Source: CAZAQK01 sp050249355 (lineage in GTDB: Bacteria; Pseudomonadota; Alphaproteobacteria; Rickettsiales; SXRF01). Taken from it: DNA of 64,000 nucleotides. Positions 1 to 7,935 of this stretch are shown one piece after another (position 1 is the stretch's first letter; each line of letters starts with the position of its first letter). The stretch lies in the NCBI GenBank assembly GCA_050249355.1, contig JBFWQQ010000001.1, positions 17,890-81,889 on the forward strand, read 5' to 3'. Made by a program: the position numbers and the translations under genes. Under the pieces are notes generated by a model that was given only the letters and a program-made list of their open reading frames with translations, searched no databases and was not told the origin of the DNA.

Positions 1-944
1 CGGATATGCTCCGGCAGCAGTTTTACCGTTCCACTGCCCAGCCATGCCTTTGCGGTATATGCCGAAGGCGGGCCACCCAGCGTGACCTGCAGCACAGTAG
101 CGATACATGCAACTTGCAGGGCCTGCGGCAATATGCTCGGCATGGCTTGTGCGTTCTTTGTGCCATGGTCGGTTTTTGACATGTATTGCCAGATGGACGC
201 TGCGGTCTGCTTCATTTTCCCTCGTGACTGGAACAGCGCCGCAACAATCCACATGCACGCCACCATGCGCGAAGGAATCCAGTGCATCACCAGATATACG
301 CCTTGCGCGGGTTTCCCAAAGGCGCTGCCGGATATGGCGAATGTCTCATACATCAGCGTCACCAGCAGGCAGAAAAAAAGACCGGGCAGGCCACCCAGCA
401 GATACCACATAACCGGGGCAAATATTTTTTCGGCGAACTGCACCGCCTGGTATTCCACAGCCGCGCGCGCCACCCCATGCGCATCCAGCCGCGCGTGATG
501 CCGCCATACGGTGCCCTCCAGCGCCTGCTGTGCCAGCTGCAGTTTCTGATCGATAAGCGCCGTACGTATGGTGCTGGCAACATCCCAGGTGGGACGCACC
601 GGAATCAGCAGAAACAGCAGCACAACATCCAGAAAACGCCCAGTGGCTGTCGATATAGCTGTAACTATGATCCCCACCACAACCGAAAGGATGAATATGG
701 CCGCCACCACCACCAGACCGCGCATCTGCCGTTCGCCGTCGCTGCGGTGTTCCCGGTTGAGCTTACGCTCCATGGTGCGCAGTGGCCGGGCAGGCCAGTG
801 CAGAAGCGGTGATATGCCCAGACGGTCAACCAGCGCTTTTGGCCCGGCCAGCAGTGCATTCATCACTAATGCGATAACGACAATAACGGCATGTTCCACG
901 ACAGCAATCCAATATAATTTATGGCAGCATAGGTTTTTTTGCAT
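1..944 (-). CDS. Divergent CbiB/CobD-like membrane protein (3' end outside window)
   Basis: An open frame runs from an ATG at 944 off the left edge (314 codons visible); a GTG at 899 is an alternative start and neither has a clear ribosome site. The protein is strongly hydrophobic, with segments near residues 13-35, 76-98 and 175-205. The stretch at about 159-188 (RAAVEYQAVQFAEKIF, then LLGGLPG) and a later IPSR motif align with the core of CbiB/CobD, the adenosylcobinamide-phosphate synthase of cobalamin assembly. However, the family's AEN..DG and NT.D residues are replaced here, so catalysis is doubtful. No other cobalamin gene is visible. It lies head to head with rsmA. Family membership is inferred from the motif pattern. 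Confidence 0.6.
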   Translation of the reverse strand, partial: MQKNLCCHKLYWIAVVEHAVIVVIALVMNALLAGPKALVDRLGISPLLHWPARPLRTMERKLNREHRSDGERQMRGLVVVAAIFILSVVVGIIVTAISTATGRFLDVVLLFLLIPVRPTWDVASTIRTALIDQKLQLAQQALEGTVWRHHARLDAHGVARAAVEYQAVQFAEKIFAPVMWYLLGGLPGLFFCLLVTLMYETFAISGSAFGKPAQGVYLVMHWIPSRMVACMWIVAALFQSRGKMKQTAASIWQYMSKTDHGTKNAQAMPSILPQALQVACIATVLQVTLGGPPSAYTAKAWLGSGTVKLLPEHI

Positions 945-977
945 TAAATGGGTAGCAGTTTAGCCATACAGCCCGCC

Positions 978-1835
978 ATGACCGATACACTTGCCAATCT
1001 GCCACCATTAAAAGACGTGATCCGCATGCATGAGTTGCAGGCAAAGAAATCCCTCGGCCAGCATTTCCTTCTGGATGGCCGCATTACCGATGATATCGCC
1101 CGTTACGCCGGTGACCTCAGCGCCTGCCATGTGATCGAGGTGGGCCCGGGACCGGGTGGCTTGACCCGTTCATTATTACGGGGGGGGGCACTGCATGTGC
1201 ACGTGATCGAAAAGGACGTACGCTGCCTTGCACTTCTCGAAGAATTACGTCAGGCCGCACCGGGTCGGCTGAGCGTGCACAACGACGACGCGCTGAAATT
1301 CGATTACTCGGCTATTCCTTCACCACGCAAGATCGTCGCCAACCTGCCATATAACGTCGGCACTCTCATGCTTTTGAACTGGCTGGATATGATCTACCGG
1401 GATCCCGGCAGCTTCACCTCGCTGACGCTGATGTTCCAGAAAGAAGTCACCGAACGCATCATCGCAGCACATGGTAATAAGGATTATGGCCGGTTGTCGG
1501 TACTATGCCAGTGGCTATGCGACGTGCGCACCGACATGACTTTGCCGCCGGGTGCATTTGTGCCGCCGCCCGCCGTTTCTTCGGCGGTAGTGACGCTGAC
1601 ACCACGCGCTACGCCGCTGGTGGATGTAAAAAAAGAAACGCTGGAAAAGGTCATGGCCGCCGCATTCGGCCAGCGCCGCAAAATGCTGCGCAAAGCCTTA
1701 AAGCCTACATCGAACGATGTGGAAGCGTTGCTTGCATCTGCAGGAATTGATCCAACGTGGCGCGCCGAGCAGGTGGATGTGCGCACATTGTGCGCCCTTG
1801 CGCGCGCTTATCAGGAACAGGCCGCCGGGCTATAA
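978..1835 (+). CDS. rsmA: 16S rRNA (adenine1518/1519-N6)-dimethyltransferase RsmA (KsgA)
   Basis: Dimethylates two adjacent adenines in the 3' hairpin of 16S rRNA during small-subunit maturation, using SAM. The 285 aa protein carries the family opening LPPLKDVIR then KKSLGQHFLLD, the SAM loop VIEVGPGPGGLTR (about residues 52-64) and the NLPY catalytic motif (about 122-125). An in-frame ATG at 948 would add 10 residues. I chose 978 because the family normally begins just before the LPPL segment; neither start has a good ribosome site. The 3' end overlaps convergent gmk by 6 bases. A run of nine G lies inside the gene at 1180-1188. Confidence 0.96.
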   Translation: MTDTLANLPPLKDVIRMHELQAKKSLGQHFLLDGRITDDIARYAGDLSACHVIEVGPGPGGLTRSLLRGGALHVHVIEKDVRCLALLEELRQAAPGRLSVHNDDALKFDYSAIPSPRKIVANLPYNVGTLMLLNWLDMIYRDPGSFTSLTLMFQKEVTERIIAAHGNKDYGRLSVLCQWLCDVRTDMTLPPGAFVPPPAVSSAVVTLTPRATPLVDVKKETLEKVMAAAFGQRRKMLRKALKPTSNDVEALLASAGIDPTWRAEQVDVRTLCALARAYQEQAAGL

Positions 1836-2483
1836 CGATGCAATGAACTGCCCCAGACCTTCCTGGCGCACCCGGCGCAGGCGCTCGGCACGCAGTATGG
1901 CATCAATACGCTCCAGCGTTTCATCAAGATCCTGGTTGATCAGCACATAGTCATATTCCGCCCAGTGACTGATTTCTGCCTGCGCCTTGTCCATGCGGCG
2001 CGCCACCACCTCGGCACTGTCCTGTGCGCGGACCTTCAGGCGGCGTTCCAGCTCGGTCATGGACGGCGGCAGGATGAACACGCTGACCACTTCGTTTTCC
2101 GCACGTTCTTTCAGCTGTTTGGTTCCCTGCCAGTCGATATCGAACAATACATCGGTGCCGCAGATAAGATTTTCCGCCACGAACTGGCGCGGGGTGCCGT
2201 AAAAATAGTCGAACACACGGGCATGCTCGAGCAGGCTGCCTGCTTGCACCATATGCTGGTATTTCGTATCGTTGATAAAGAAATAGTCTTTGCCATCCGT
2301 TTCACCGGGCCGGGAAGGACGGGTGGTAACCGATACCGACATGACCATCTTTTCATGGGCAGCCGCATCCTTGTAACGATCAAGCAAGCGGCGCGACAGC
2401 GTGGTTTTACCCGCGCCCGATGGCGATGACAATACGAACATCAACCCGCGACGCTTTACTTCCACTGCCTGTTGTAACGACAT
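1830..2483 (-). CDS. gmk: Guanylate kinase
   Basis: Phosphorylates GMP to GDP with ATP in purine nucleotide synthesis and recycling, in the cytoplasm. At 217 aa it has the normal family length. The P-loop SSPSGAGKTT sits at about residues 19-28, followed by the GMP-binding segment SVSVTTRPSRPGE and DYFF. It starts 7 bases after the stop of the SCO gene on the same strand, so the two may be co-transcribed, and it overlaps rsmA tail to tail. Confidence 0.97.
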   Translation of the reverse strand: MSLQQAVEVKRRGLMFVLSSPSGAGKTTLSRRLLDRYKDAAAHEKMVMSVSVTTRPSRPGETDGKDYFFINDTKYQHMVQAGSLLEHARVFDYFYGTPRQFVAENLICGTDVLFDIDWQGTKQLKERAENEVVSVFILPPSMTELERRLKVRAQDSAEVVARRMDKAQAEISHWAEYDYVLINQDLDETLERIDAILRAERLRRVRQEGLGQFIASL

Positions 2484-2490
2484 ACGTTCC

Positions 2491-3183
2491 CTATTGCAGA
2501 TACGGCTTTATGGCATCCGCCAGTTCCTGTTCCGATACATCATAGCGGAAATGCTCGACATAGTTGCCTTGCGGATCCATCAGATACACATAGCCGGAGT
2601 GATCTACCATATAGTTATCGCCAGCACCATGTCCGACATGCGCCGAGTGATCGCCACTCTCCTGTGCGCCATAACCATCGGCTTGCTCTGTCGGTTGCTG
2701 TGCCTGCGCATAGTATACCTTATAGGCATCCGCCGCCGATTTTACCTGCTCCGCTGTACCGGTCAGCCCGACAATACGCGCATCAAAATTACTCAGGTAA
2801 TCTTTCATTACGGCCGGTGTATCACGGCCGGGATCCACGCTGATGAACAGCGGCGCCACCTTATCAGCCTTATCGCCCAGGAGTTCCATTAAACTGGAAA
2901 ACGTTGATACCGTAACCGGGCAGATATCCGGACAATGCGTAAAACCGAAAAATACCAGCATGATTTTACCCCGGTAATCCTGCTCGGTACGCTCGGCCCC
3001 CGTATGATCAATCAGGGTGAATTTTCCACCAACGCTAGCAGGCGCTACGTAGCCTTCGGCGTCTTCCCCTGATACGGCAACCGCATCAGCTTCGGGGGCA
3101 GGCTGGCGGCCCTGGGTAGCCCACAACAATACAGCAGTCGCAACCAGAAAAAGCAGGGCAACGATAGAGAAAAGTTTATTCAT
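2491..3183 (-). CDS. SCO1/SenC-family copper chaperone for cytochrome oxidase
   Basis: Membrane-anchored thioredoxin-fold protein that in this family delivers copper to the CuA site of cytochrome c oxidase. One N-terminal transmembrane helix (about residues 4-22) anchors a periplasmic domain. The copper motif CPDICP supplies Cys84 and Cys88, and the distal ligand is His195 in YMVDHSGYVYL. Unusual is an inserted Gly/His-rich loop just before that histidine (about residues 166-190, containing SGDHSAHVGHGAG), which may bind metal. Length 230 aa. No oxidase subunit genes are visible nearby. Confidence 0.93.
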   Translation of the reverse strand: MNKLFSIVALLFLVATAVLLWATQGRQPAPEADAVAVSGEDAEGYVAPASVGGKFTLIDHTGAERTEQDYRGKIMLVFFGFTHCPDICPVTVSTFSSLMELLGDKADKVAPLFISVDPGRDTPAVMKDYLSNFDARIVGLTGTAEQVKSAADAYKVYYAQAQQPTEQADGYGAQESGDHSAHVGHGAGDNYMVDHSGYVYLMDPQGNYVEHFRYDVSEQELADAIKPYLQ

Positions 3184-3256
3184 AACAGCACTTAATTCTT
3201 TATTTTTAGTAGGTTAATCATATGCGGGCCGTAAAAACTGTTCCCGCGCTGGTTGA

Positions 3257-3285
3257 TTGTCGCATTAGCATTTTTGTGTTAAAAT
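3257..3285 (+). promoter_or_regulatory. Possible sigma70 promoter for the 3315 gene
   Basis: TTGTCG (3257-3262) and TAAAAT (3280-3285) are separated by 17 bases and lie 30 bases before the ATG at 3315. The -35 is a weak match, so this is a tentative call. Confidence 0.3.
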
Positions 3286-3314
3286 AAGTTAAACGATACA
3301 GTGCGATAGCTACC

Positions 3315-3935
3315 ATGCTGGCTTTAGTGAACACCGCTTATATTCCCGTTAGCACGCAACCGCTGGTCAATACCGCGATACCGGAAAATATTGCGCAACG
3401 TGTGCCATATGACAATGTCGCTCCCCCTGTTTCTAGCCCGCGAACCGAGCCGGATGCAAGAGGGAATCGACAATTTTTTTCATCCTCCCCGATACCGACC
3501 GCTTCGCAAACCCCACCACCGGAACAGACTGCATACGGCAAACCGCTGTCTGGCGCGCCATTTGGGGCACCTGCCACATTGCTTGCCCAGCTTATCGGGC
3601 AGCCGGTTCCCCAACAGACAAGCAACCAGTTGCGCACGATACTCAGCGAATATGAAAAATTGCTGACCAACAGCCAGATCAAATACCTGCCCAGCAATGC
3701 CGGACGCCCAGCGGCCGAACCGGCAGGCGCATTTTCCCGGCTGCTGGCACAACCGGCAAAGCAGCAACAGGCAACCCGCAGCGAGAACCGGATAAATACC
3801 AGCTCGCCGGCAGAATCGGCTGAAGATGATGGAAATTATCAGGACGTGGCACCCGCACGCACAGCGGCCACTATGGCATCAAATGCCTACCGCGCCAGTG
3901 CAGCACGCAATAAAACACTAGAAGCAGTTAGCTGA
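3315..3935 (+). CDS. Hypothetical proline/alanine/glutamine-rich disordered protein
   Basis: I do not recognise this 206 aa protein. It has no signal peptide, membrane helix or enzymatic motif. Composition is dominated by Pro, Ala, Ser, Thr and Gln, as in an intrinsically disordered protein; a short region around residues 93-125 (LLAQLIGQPVP, then LRTILSEYEKLLTNSQIKYL) could form helix. It is transcribed against its neighbours, begins with ATG downstream of a plausible promoter, and its last 8 bases overlap the convergent bc1 chaperone gene. Length and lack of a better reading frame support it being real, but function is unknown. Confidence 0.6.
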   Translation: MLALVNTAYIPVSTQPLVNTAIPENIAQRVPYDNVAPPVSSPRTEPDARGNRQFFSSSPIPTASQTPPPEQTAYGKPLSGAPFGAPATLLAQLIGQPVPQQTSNQLRTILSEYEKLLTNSQIKYLPSNAGRPAAEPAGAFSRLLAQPAKQQQATRSENRINTSSPAESAEDDGNYQDVAPARTAATMASNAYRASAARNKTLEAVS

Positions 3936-4464
3936 CAAAGCTGGCTTTGCCAGCCAGCAGATCGTCCAGGGATTGCGTATGCAGGTGGTCGCGGTTGCGC
4001 TCCACATACGCCATCAACGCATCGAGCTGCGCATCTTCCACCGCATCGCTCTCGCGGTACAGGTTACGGCGCAGGCTTTCCTTCATCGCTTGCGGGTTGC
4101 CGATATGCTTTTCATATGTCTGCAGGCGACCATAAAATGCCTGCGCCATGGCATTTACACGTTTACCGGTGCCGGTATCGGTCGAGCCCATTTCACGCAA
4201 ACTGCGATCCATGTCGGCAAAGAATACCTCGGATAATACGCGCACAAATTCACTGGTTTGCGTGCTTACGTCCTGCTGCAGCCGGTTGGCCAGTAAAAAC
4301 AGGTGCAGCACGATAAGGTCGAACCGGCCATCCACTGTGTCTGGCACATTCTGCCTGGCATAGAACCACGGCGAGCGCGCCTGATTCACCAACGCATTAT
4401 ACGCTGCGTGTGCCTCGTAGGTATAGGGGCTGGATGAAAATATCTTTTTTACCGTCGACAACAT
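3928..4464 (-). CDS. Ubiquinol-cytochrome c chaperone (CBP3 family)
   Basis: Members of this family assist assembly of the cytochrome bc1 complex; the mitochondrial homologue Cbp3 binds newly made cytochrome b. The 178 aa protein matches the family pattern: an N-terminal helical segment ending ARSPWFY, then DTVDGRFDLIVLHLFLL, an FADMDRSLREMGSTDTG motif and FYGRLQTYE. These distinguish it from other helical proteins. The family is typical of alphaproteobacteria. It lies downstream of rpoH with a 47-base gap and probably shares respiratory-assembly context with the nearby SCO gene. Confidence 0.9.
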   Translation of the reverse strand: MLSTVKKIFSSSPYTYEAHAAYNALVNQARSPWFYARQNVPDTVDGRFDLIVLHLFLLANRLQQDVSTQTSEFVRVLSEVFFADMDRSLREMGSTDTGTGKRVNAMAQAFYGRLQTYEKHIGNPQAMKESLRRNLYRESDAVEDAQLDALMAYVERNRDHLHTQSLDDLLAGKASFVS

Positions 4465-4511
4465 GGCGCCCCCCTGATGTTTATTATGAAGGAAATATAA
4501 TGGCGAACAGG

Positions 4512-5378
4512 TTACTGCGCAATCATTGCCTGCTGCAGTTTTTCGAAGGCACGCACTTCAATCTGGCGCACGCGTTCGCGGGAAATGCCATAGGCCTGGC
4601 TCAGGTCTTCCAGCGTATCTGCCGGCTCCTGCAGGCGGCGGCGGGTAAGAATGTCGCGCTCACGTTCATTAAGGCTCATCATGGCATTGGCGAGCAGGGC
4701 ACGCTTATTCTGCAATTCCTGATGATCGGCAAGCACGGTTTCCTGATCGGCGCGGTCATCCACGAGGAATGCCATTTTCTCTTCTTCGCTTTCATGCGAC
4801 ATGGCGCTGTTCAGATACACGTCGCTGCTGGACATGTGATTGTCCATATCGATGACGTCCTTCTCGCTCACATCAAGCAGGCGGGCAATATTGCTGGCCT
4901 GCTCGTGCGACAGGCTGCGCTCATTTTCAATACCGATCTTTTTCTTCAGTTTGCGCAGGTTGAAGAACAGGCGTTTTTGCGTAGCGGAGGTTCCCACCTT
5001 TACCGTAGACCAGCTGCGCAGGATATATTCCTGGATGGCAGCGCGTATCCACCACATGGCGTAAGTGGCAAGGCGAAAGCCCTTGGCAGGATCAAAACGT
5101 TTTACTGCCTGCATCATGCCAATATTGCCTTCGGCAATGAGGTCGCCCATCGGCAGGCCATAGCCTTTATATTTAAAGGCAATCTTGGCGACCAGACGCA
5201 GGTGGCTCGTCACCAGCCGGTGCGCTGCCTCGATATCACCCTCTTCAGCCCAGCGGCGCGATAATTCCTGCTCTTCTTTTTTTGTAAGCAGCGGAATTTT
5301 CGCGATTTCCTGCAAGTACCGGCGCAGGCCATCCTGCGATGAAACTATGGCGGGCAATGCGATATTTTGACTGGTCAT
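4512..5378 (-). CDS. rpoH: RNA polymerase sigma-32 factor RpoH
   Basis: Alternative sigma factor that directs transcription of heat-shock genes. The 288 aa protein has region 2 (DLIAEGNIGMMQAVKRFDP, then FATY-like RLATYAMWWIRAAIQEYI), the RpoH-specific box QKRLFFNLR (about residues 134-142) and a region 4 helix-turn-helix (YGISRERVRQIEVRAFEKL). The box separates it from the housekeeping sigma. The ATG at 5378 has a good ribosome site (AAGGAG at 5385-5390). A near-consensus sigma70 promoter lies 38 bases upstream of the start codon, which suggests its own transcription unit. Confidence 0.97.
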   Translation of the reverse strand: MTSQNIALPAIVSSQDGLRRYLQEIAKIPLLTKKEEQELSRRWAEEGDIEAAHRLVTSHLRLVAKIAFKYKGYGLPMGDLIAEGNIGMMQAVKRFDPAKGFRLATYAMWWIRAAIQEYILRSWSTVKVGTSATQKRLFFNLRKLKKKIGIENERSLSHEQASNIARLLDVSEKDVIDMDNHMSSSDVYLNSAMSHESEEEKMAFLVDDRADQETVLADHQELQNKRALLANAMMSLNERERDILTRRRLQEPADTLEDLSQAYGISRERVRQIEVRAFEKLQQAMIAQ

Positions 5379-5415
5379 TCAAGTCTCCTTCGATCCGGGC
5401 ATCTTCTATAACACA

Positions 5416-5444
5416 ATTATAATGGATATGCAATGACATTTCAA
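5416..5444 (-). promoter_or_regulatory. Sigma70-type promoter of rpoH
   Basis: On the minus strand TTGAAA (5444-5439) is followed after exactly 17 bases by TATAAT (5421-5416). Predicted transcription start is about 30 bases before the rpoH ATG. The -35 matches 5 of 6 and the -10 matches 6 of 6 consensus positions. The -35 overlaps the arm of the upstream hairpin by three bases. Confidence 0.7.
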
Positions 5445-5466
5445 GGGCTTGCGCCGTAAGCCCTTG
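5442..5466 (-). terminator. Nine-base-pair hairpin between the pseudopilin gene and rpoH
   Basis: CAAGGGCTT (5442-5450) and AAGCCCTTG (5458-5466) form a perfect 9 bp stem with a 7-base loop. It sits downstream of the pseudopilin stop and just upstream of, and touching, the rpoH promoter. There is no proper T tract after it on the minus strand, so a terminator role is plausible but unproven. Confidence 0.4.
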
Positions 5467-5593
5467 TTATACAAAGTGTAGTATGCGCCGCGTAAATTCT
5501 AAATATGAATCGGTCGGCCCAGCACCGCAAGGCTGAAAAATACGTAGTTACTAAACTGCAGAACCGCAATCTTTTAAAGGAAGCTTTACCCCA

Positions 5594-6439
5594 TCACCGG
5601 ATAAAAAAATGCATTGCACAATCGCGTTGGTTATTGGTTAGGTCATAATCGAACAGCGAGGCAGGATCGGCATAATTGATTAACGTAGGGCCGCACAGGT
5701 TCGAACCGGCACCTGAACCACTATCACGACCACTGTTTGAGCGCACCCCTCCGCTATAGGCGATGCCATCATCTATTTTACTATCAATCCTATATGCATC
5801 GATGGGAGAAATAGCACCGGCATCGTTATATGGGCTTTCCACCGCATTTTCGCGCCCAAACTTGGCCCCCAGGAATAGACGTTTCCCCTGTAACCCATAA
5901 ATAGAGCTGCTTGCACTATGGCATGTGCATATATCACTGCCAGTACCTGCTTCATCTTCGGCAAAACGGTATCCTGTGTCTCCGCCCAAGGGAGTAGTTG
6001 GAATATTTATCCTGTCCGCATAGGAGCTTCCTGAAACGAAAGTACTACTTGGCCAGCCTTGTGCACGATAATGCCCGCTCACCAGCCCTGCAAGCGACAT
6101 ATGATGCCATGCGTACAGGGTTTCGCCGCGCGAGCCGCCATTCCACATTCCATTACCATTGCCATTGCAATTGGTAGAAAAATCAGGGCAGTCGGTAGTC
6201 CCCCACATATTCTGTGCGCCGGGATCATCGCCCGGCCAGTGGCTGTATTTTAACTTATATGCATTGAGCGCTGTTTTATACTGCTCAACGTCAGTAAGCA
6301 CGGTTCGAAGTTCAGCCATTTTAATAAGATCTCGTCCCGCCACCACTCCCCCGATAACAAGACCAATAATTACAAGCACGATGGATAGCTCTATCAGCGT
6401 AAAACCGGTTTTATGGGCAGGCCCTATCATGTCTGGCAT
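5594..6439 (-). CDS. Prepilin-type N-methylation domain protein (lone pseudopilin)
   Basis: About 281 aa. It starts with a short leader ending in Gly, then the type IV prepilin signature FTLIELSIVLVIIGLVIGG, which is cleaved by prepilin peptidase and N-methylated in this family. The C-terminal body is rich in Gly, Ser and Asn with several cysteines and a WPGDDPGA motif seen in many pseudopilin-like proteins. A TTG at 6466 is in frame but the ATG at 6439 (or 6430) gives a normal leader. No pilus or secretion assembly genes are nearby, so its partners must be elsewhere. It lies 32 bases after lpdA on the same strand. Confidence 0.8.
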   Translation of the reverse strand: MPDMIGPAHKTGFTLIELSIVLVIIGLVIGGVVAGRDLIKMAELRTVLTDVEQYKTALNAYKLKYSHWPGDDPGAQNMWGTTDCPDFSTNCNGNGNGMWNGGSRGETLYAWHHMSLAGLVSGHYRAQGWPSSTFVSGSSYADRINIPTTPLGGDTGYRFAEDEAGTGSDICTCHSASSSIYGLQGKRLFLGAKFGRENAVESPYNDAGAISPIDAYRIDSKIDDGIAYSGGVRSNSGRDSGSGAGSNLCGPTLINYADPASLFDYDLTNNQRDCAMHFFIR

Positions 6440-6471
6440 AATAGGGTAGCAAAGAAATTCTGGCAATCCAA

Positions 6472-7863
6472 TTACATATGGATAGCGCGGCCCAGCACCG
6501 CAAGCGCGGCTTCTTTCACCGCTTCGTTGTGGGTCGGATGGGCATGGCAGGTGCGGGCGATGTCTTCCGATGATGCGCCGTATTCCATGGCAAGTCCGGC
6601 TTCGGCTATCATGGTGCCGGCGAACGGGCCGATGATGTGCACGCCCAGCACCGTGTCTGTTTTTTCATCGGCTAATATTTTCACAAAGCCCTCAGCATAC
6701 CCTACCGCACGGGCGCGGCTATTGGCCATGAAGGGAAATTTACCGGCTTTATATTTCACGCCAGCGGTTTTCAGCTCTTCTTCGGTTTTGCCTACAGATG
6801 CTACTTCCGGCCAAGTGTATACTACCGAAGGAATCGCATCGTAATATACGTGGCTTTTCTGGCCTGCGATCATCTCGGCCACCACCACACCTTCGTCTTC
6901 GGCTTTGTGCGCCAGCATAGGACCTTTGATCACGTCACCAATCGCGTAAATGCCCTTCACGTTGGTCTGGTAGTGGCTATCCACATCCACTCGGCCACGC
7001 TCATCCAGTTTCACGCCCACTTCTTTCAGGCCAAGGCCTTCGGTGTAGGGCTTGCGGCCAATAGAAACCAGCACCACATCGGCATCTATCGTTTCCGTGC
7101 TTCCACCTTTGGCCGGTTCCATGGTGAGGGTTACTTTTTTGGCAGCTTTTTTGGCAGCCGTTACTTTGGTACCCAACTTGAACTTGATACCCTGTTTCTC
7201 CAGCACGCGCTGGAAGTTCTTGGCCACTTCCGCATCCATCGGCCCACCGATGCGGTCGAGGAATTCCACCACGGTCACTTCTGCGCCAAGTCGGCGCCAT
7301 ACCGAACCAAGCTCCAGCCCGATCACGCCGCCGCCGATGACGACCATATGCTCGGGGACTTCGGAAAGCTCCAGTGCGCCAGTGGAAGAAACAATGTGTC
7401 TTTCATCCACATCCACACCCGGCAGCGACATGACATCCGAGCCGGTAGCGATGAGGATGTTCCTGGTCTTCAGTGAATCCTTGCCGTTCACCAGCACTTC
7501 GCTCGCGCCCTTGATACTGCCGGTGCCTTTGACGTAATCCACCTTGTTTTTCTTGAACAGCATCTCGATGCCTTGGGTCAGGCCTTTTACTGCCTTGTCC
7601 TTTTGCGCCATCATGCCCGGCAGGTCTAGCTCCACTTTGGCTTTGATACCATATTCGGCAAAGTGATTCTTGGCGTCATCGAATTTCTCCGACGAGTTCA
7701 GCAACGCTTTAGAGGGTATACAGCCCACATTCAGGCAAGTTCCGCCCAGTGCGCCACGTTTTTCCACACACGCCACCTTCATCCCAAGTTGCGCCGCGCG
7801 AATTGCCGCCACATAGCCCCCCGGCCCACCGCCGATAACTACCAGATCATATTGTTCGGTCAT
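6472..7863 (-). CDS. lpdA: Dihydrolipoyl dehydrogenase (E3)
   Basis: FAD enzyme that reoxidises dihydrolipoamide on the E2 subunit of 2-oxo acid dehydrogenase complexes, passing electrons to NAD. The 463 aa sequence has the FAD-binding GGGPGGYVAA, the redox disulfide in GGTCLNVGCIPSK (Cys43, Cys48), the NAD-binding VVIGGGVIGLELGSVW and the C-terminal His-Glu pair in HAHPTHNEA. It is the last member of the 2-oxoglutarate dehydrogenase cluster and follows the oxygenase gene by 72 bases, so it probably serves SucA-SucB first. Confidence 0.97.
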   Translation of the reverse strand: MTEQYDLVVIGGGPGGYVAAIRAAQLGMKVACVEKRGALGGTCLNVGCIPSKALLNSSEKFDDAKNHFAEYGIKAKVELDLPGMMAQKDKAVKGLTQGIEMLFKKNKVDYVKGTGSIKGASEVLVNGKDSLKTRNILIATGSDVMSLPGVDVDERHIVSSTGALELSEVPEHMVVIGGGVIGLELGSVWRRLGAEVTVVEFLDRIGGPMDAEVAKNFQRVLEKQGIKFKLGTKVTAAKKAAKKVTLTMEPAKGGSTETIDADVVLVSIGRKPYTEGLGLKEVGVKLDERGRVDVDSHYQTNVKGIYAIGDVIKGPMLAHKAEDEGVVVAEMIAGQKSHVYYDAIPSVVYTWPEVASVGKTEEELKTAGVKYKAGKFPFMANSRARAVGYAEGFVKILADEKTDTVLGVHIIGPFAGTMIAEAGLAMEYGASSEDIARTCHAHPTHNEAVKEAALAVLGRAIHM

Positions 7864-7935
7864 AAAGCCCCTTATGTCGTATGGGTTTGCTGGAGGCGGG
7901 ATAGTAAACCCAAACAGCCCCGCTGTTCCAGTAAA

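Noticed and set aside
568..963. Plus-strand frames over 82-963 opposite the CbiB-like gene
   Set aside because: Minus strand has one continuous hydrophobic frame with CbiB motifs; the plus frames are short, overlapping each other and without homologous motifs.
4410..5264. 284-codon plus-strand open frame opposite rpoH
   Set aside because: Antisense to the conserved RpoH coding sequence, no start signals, biased composition typical of a shadow.
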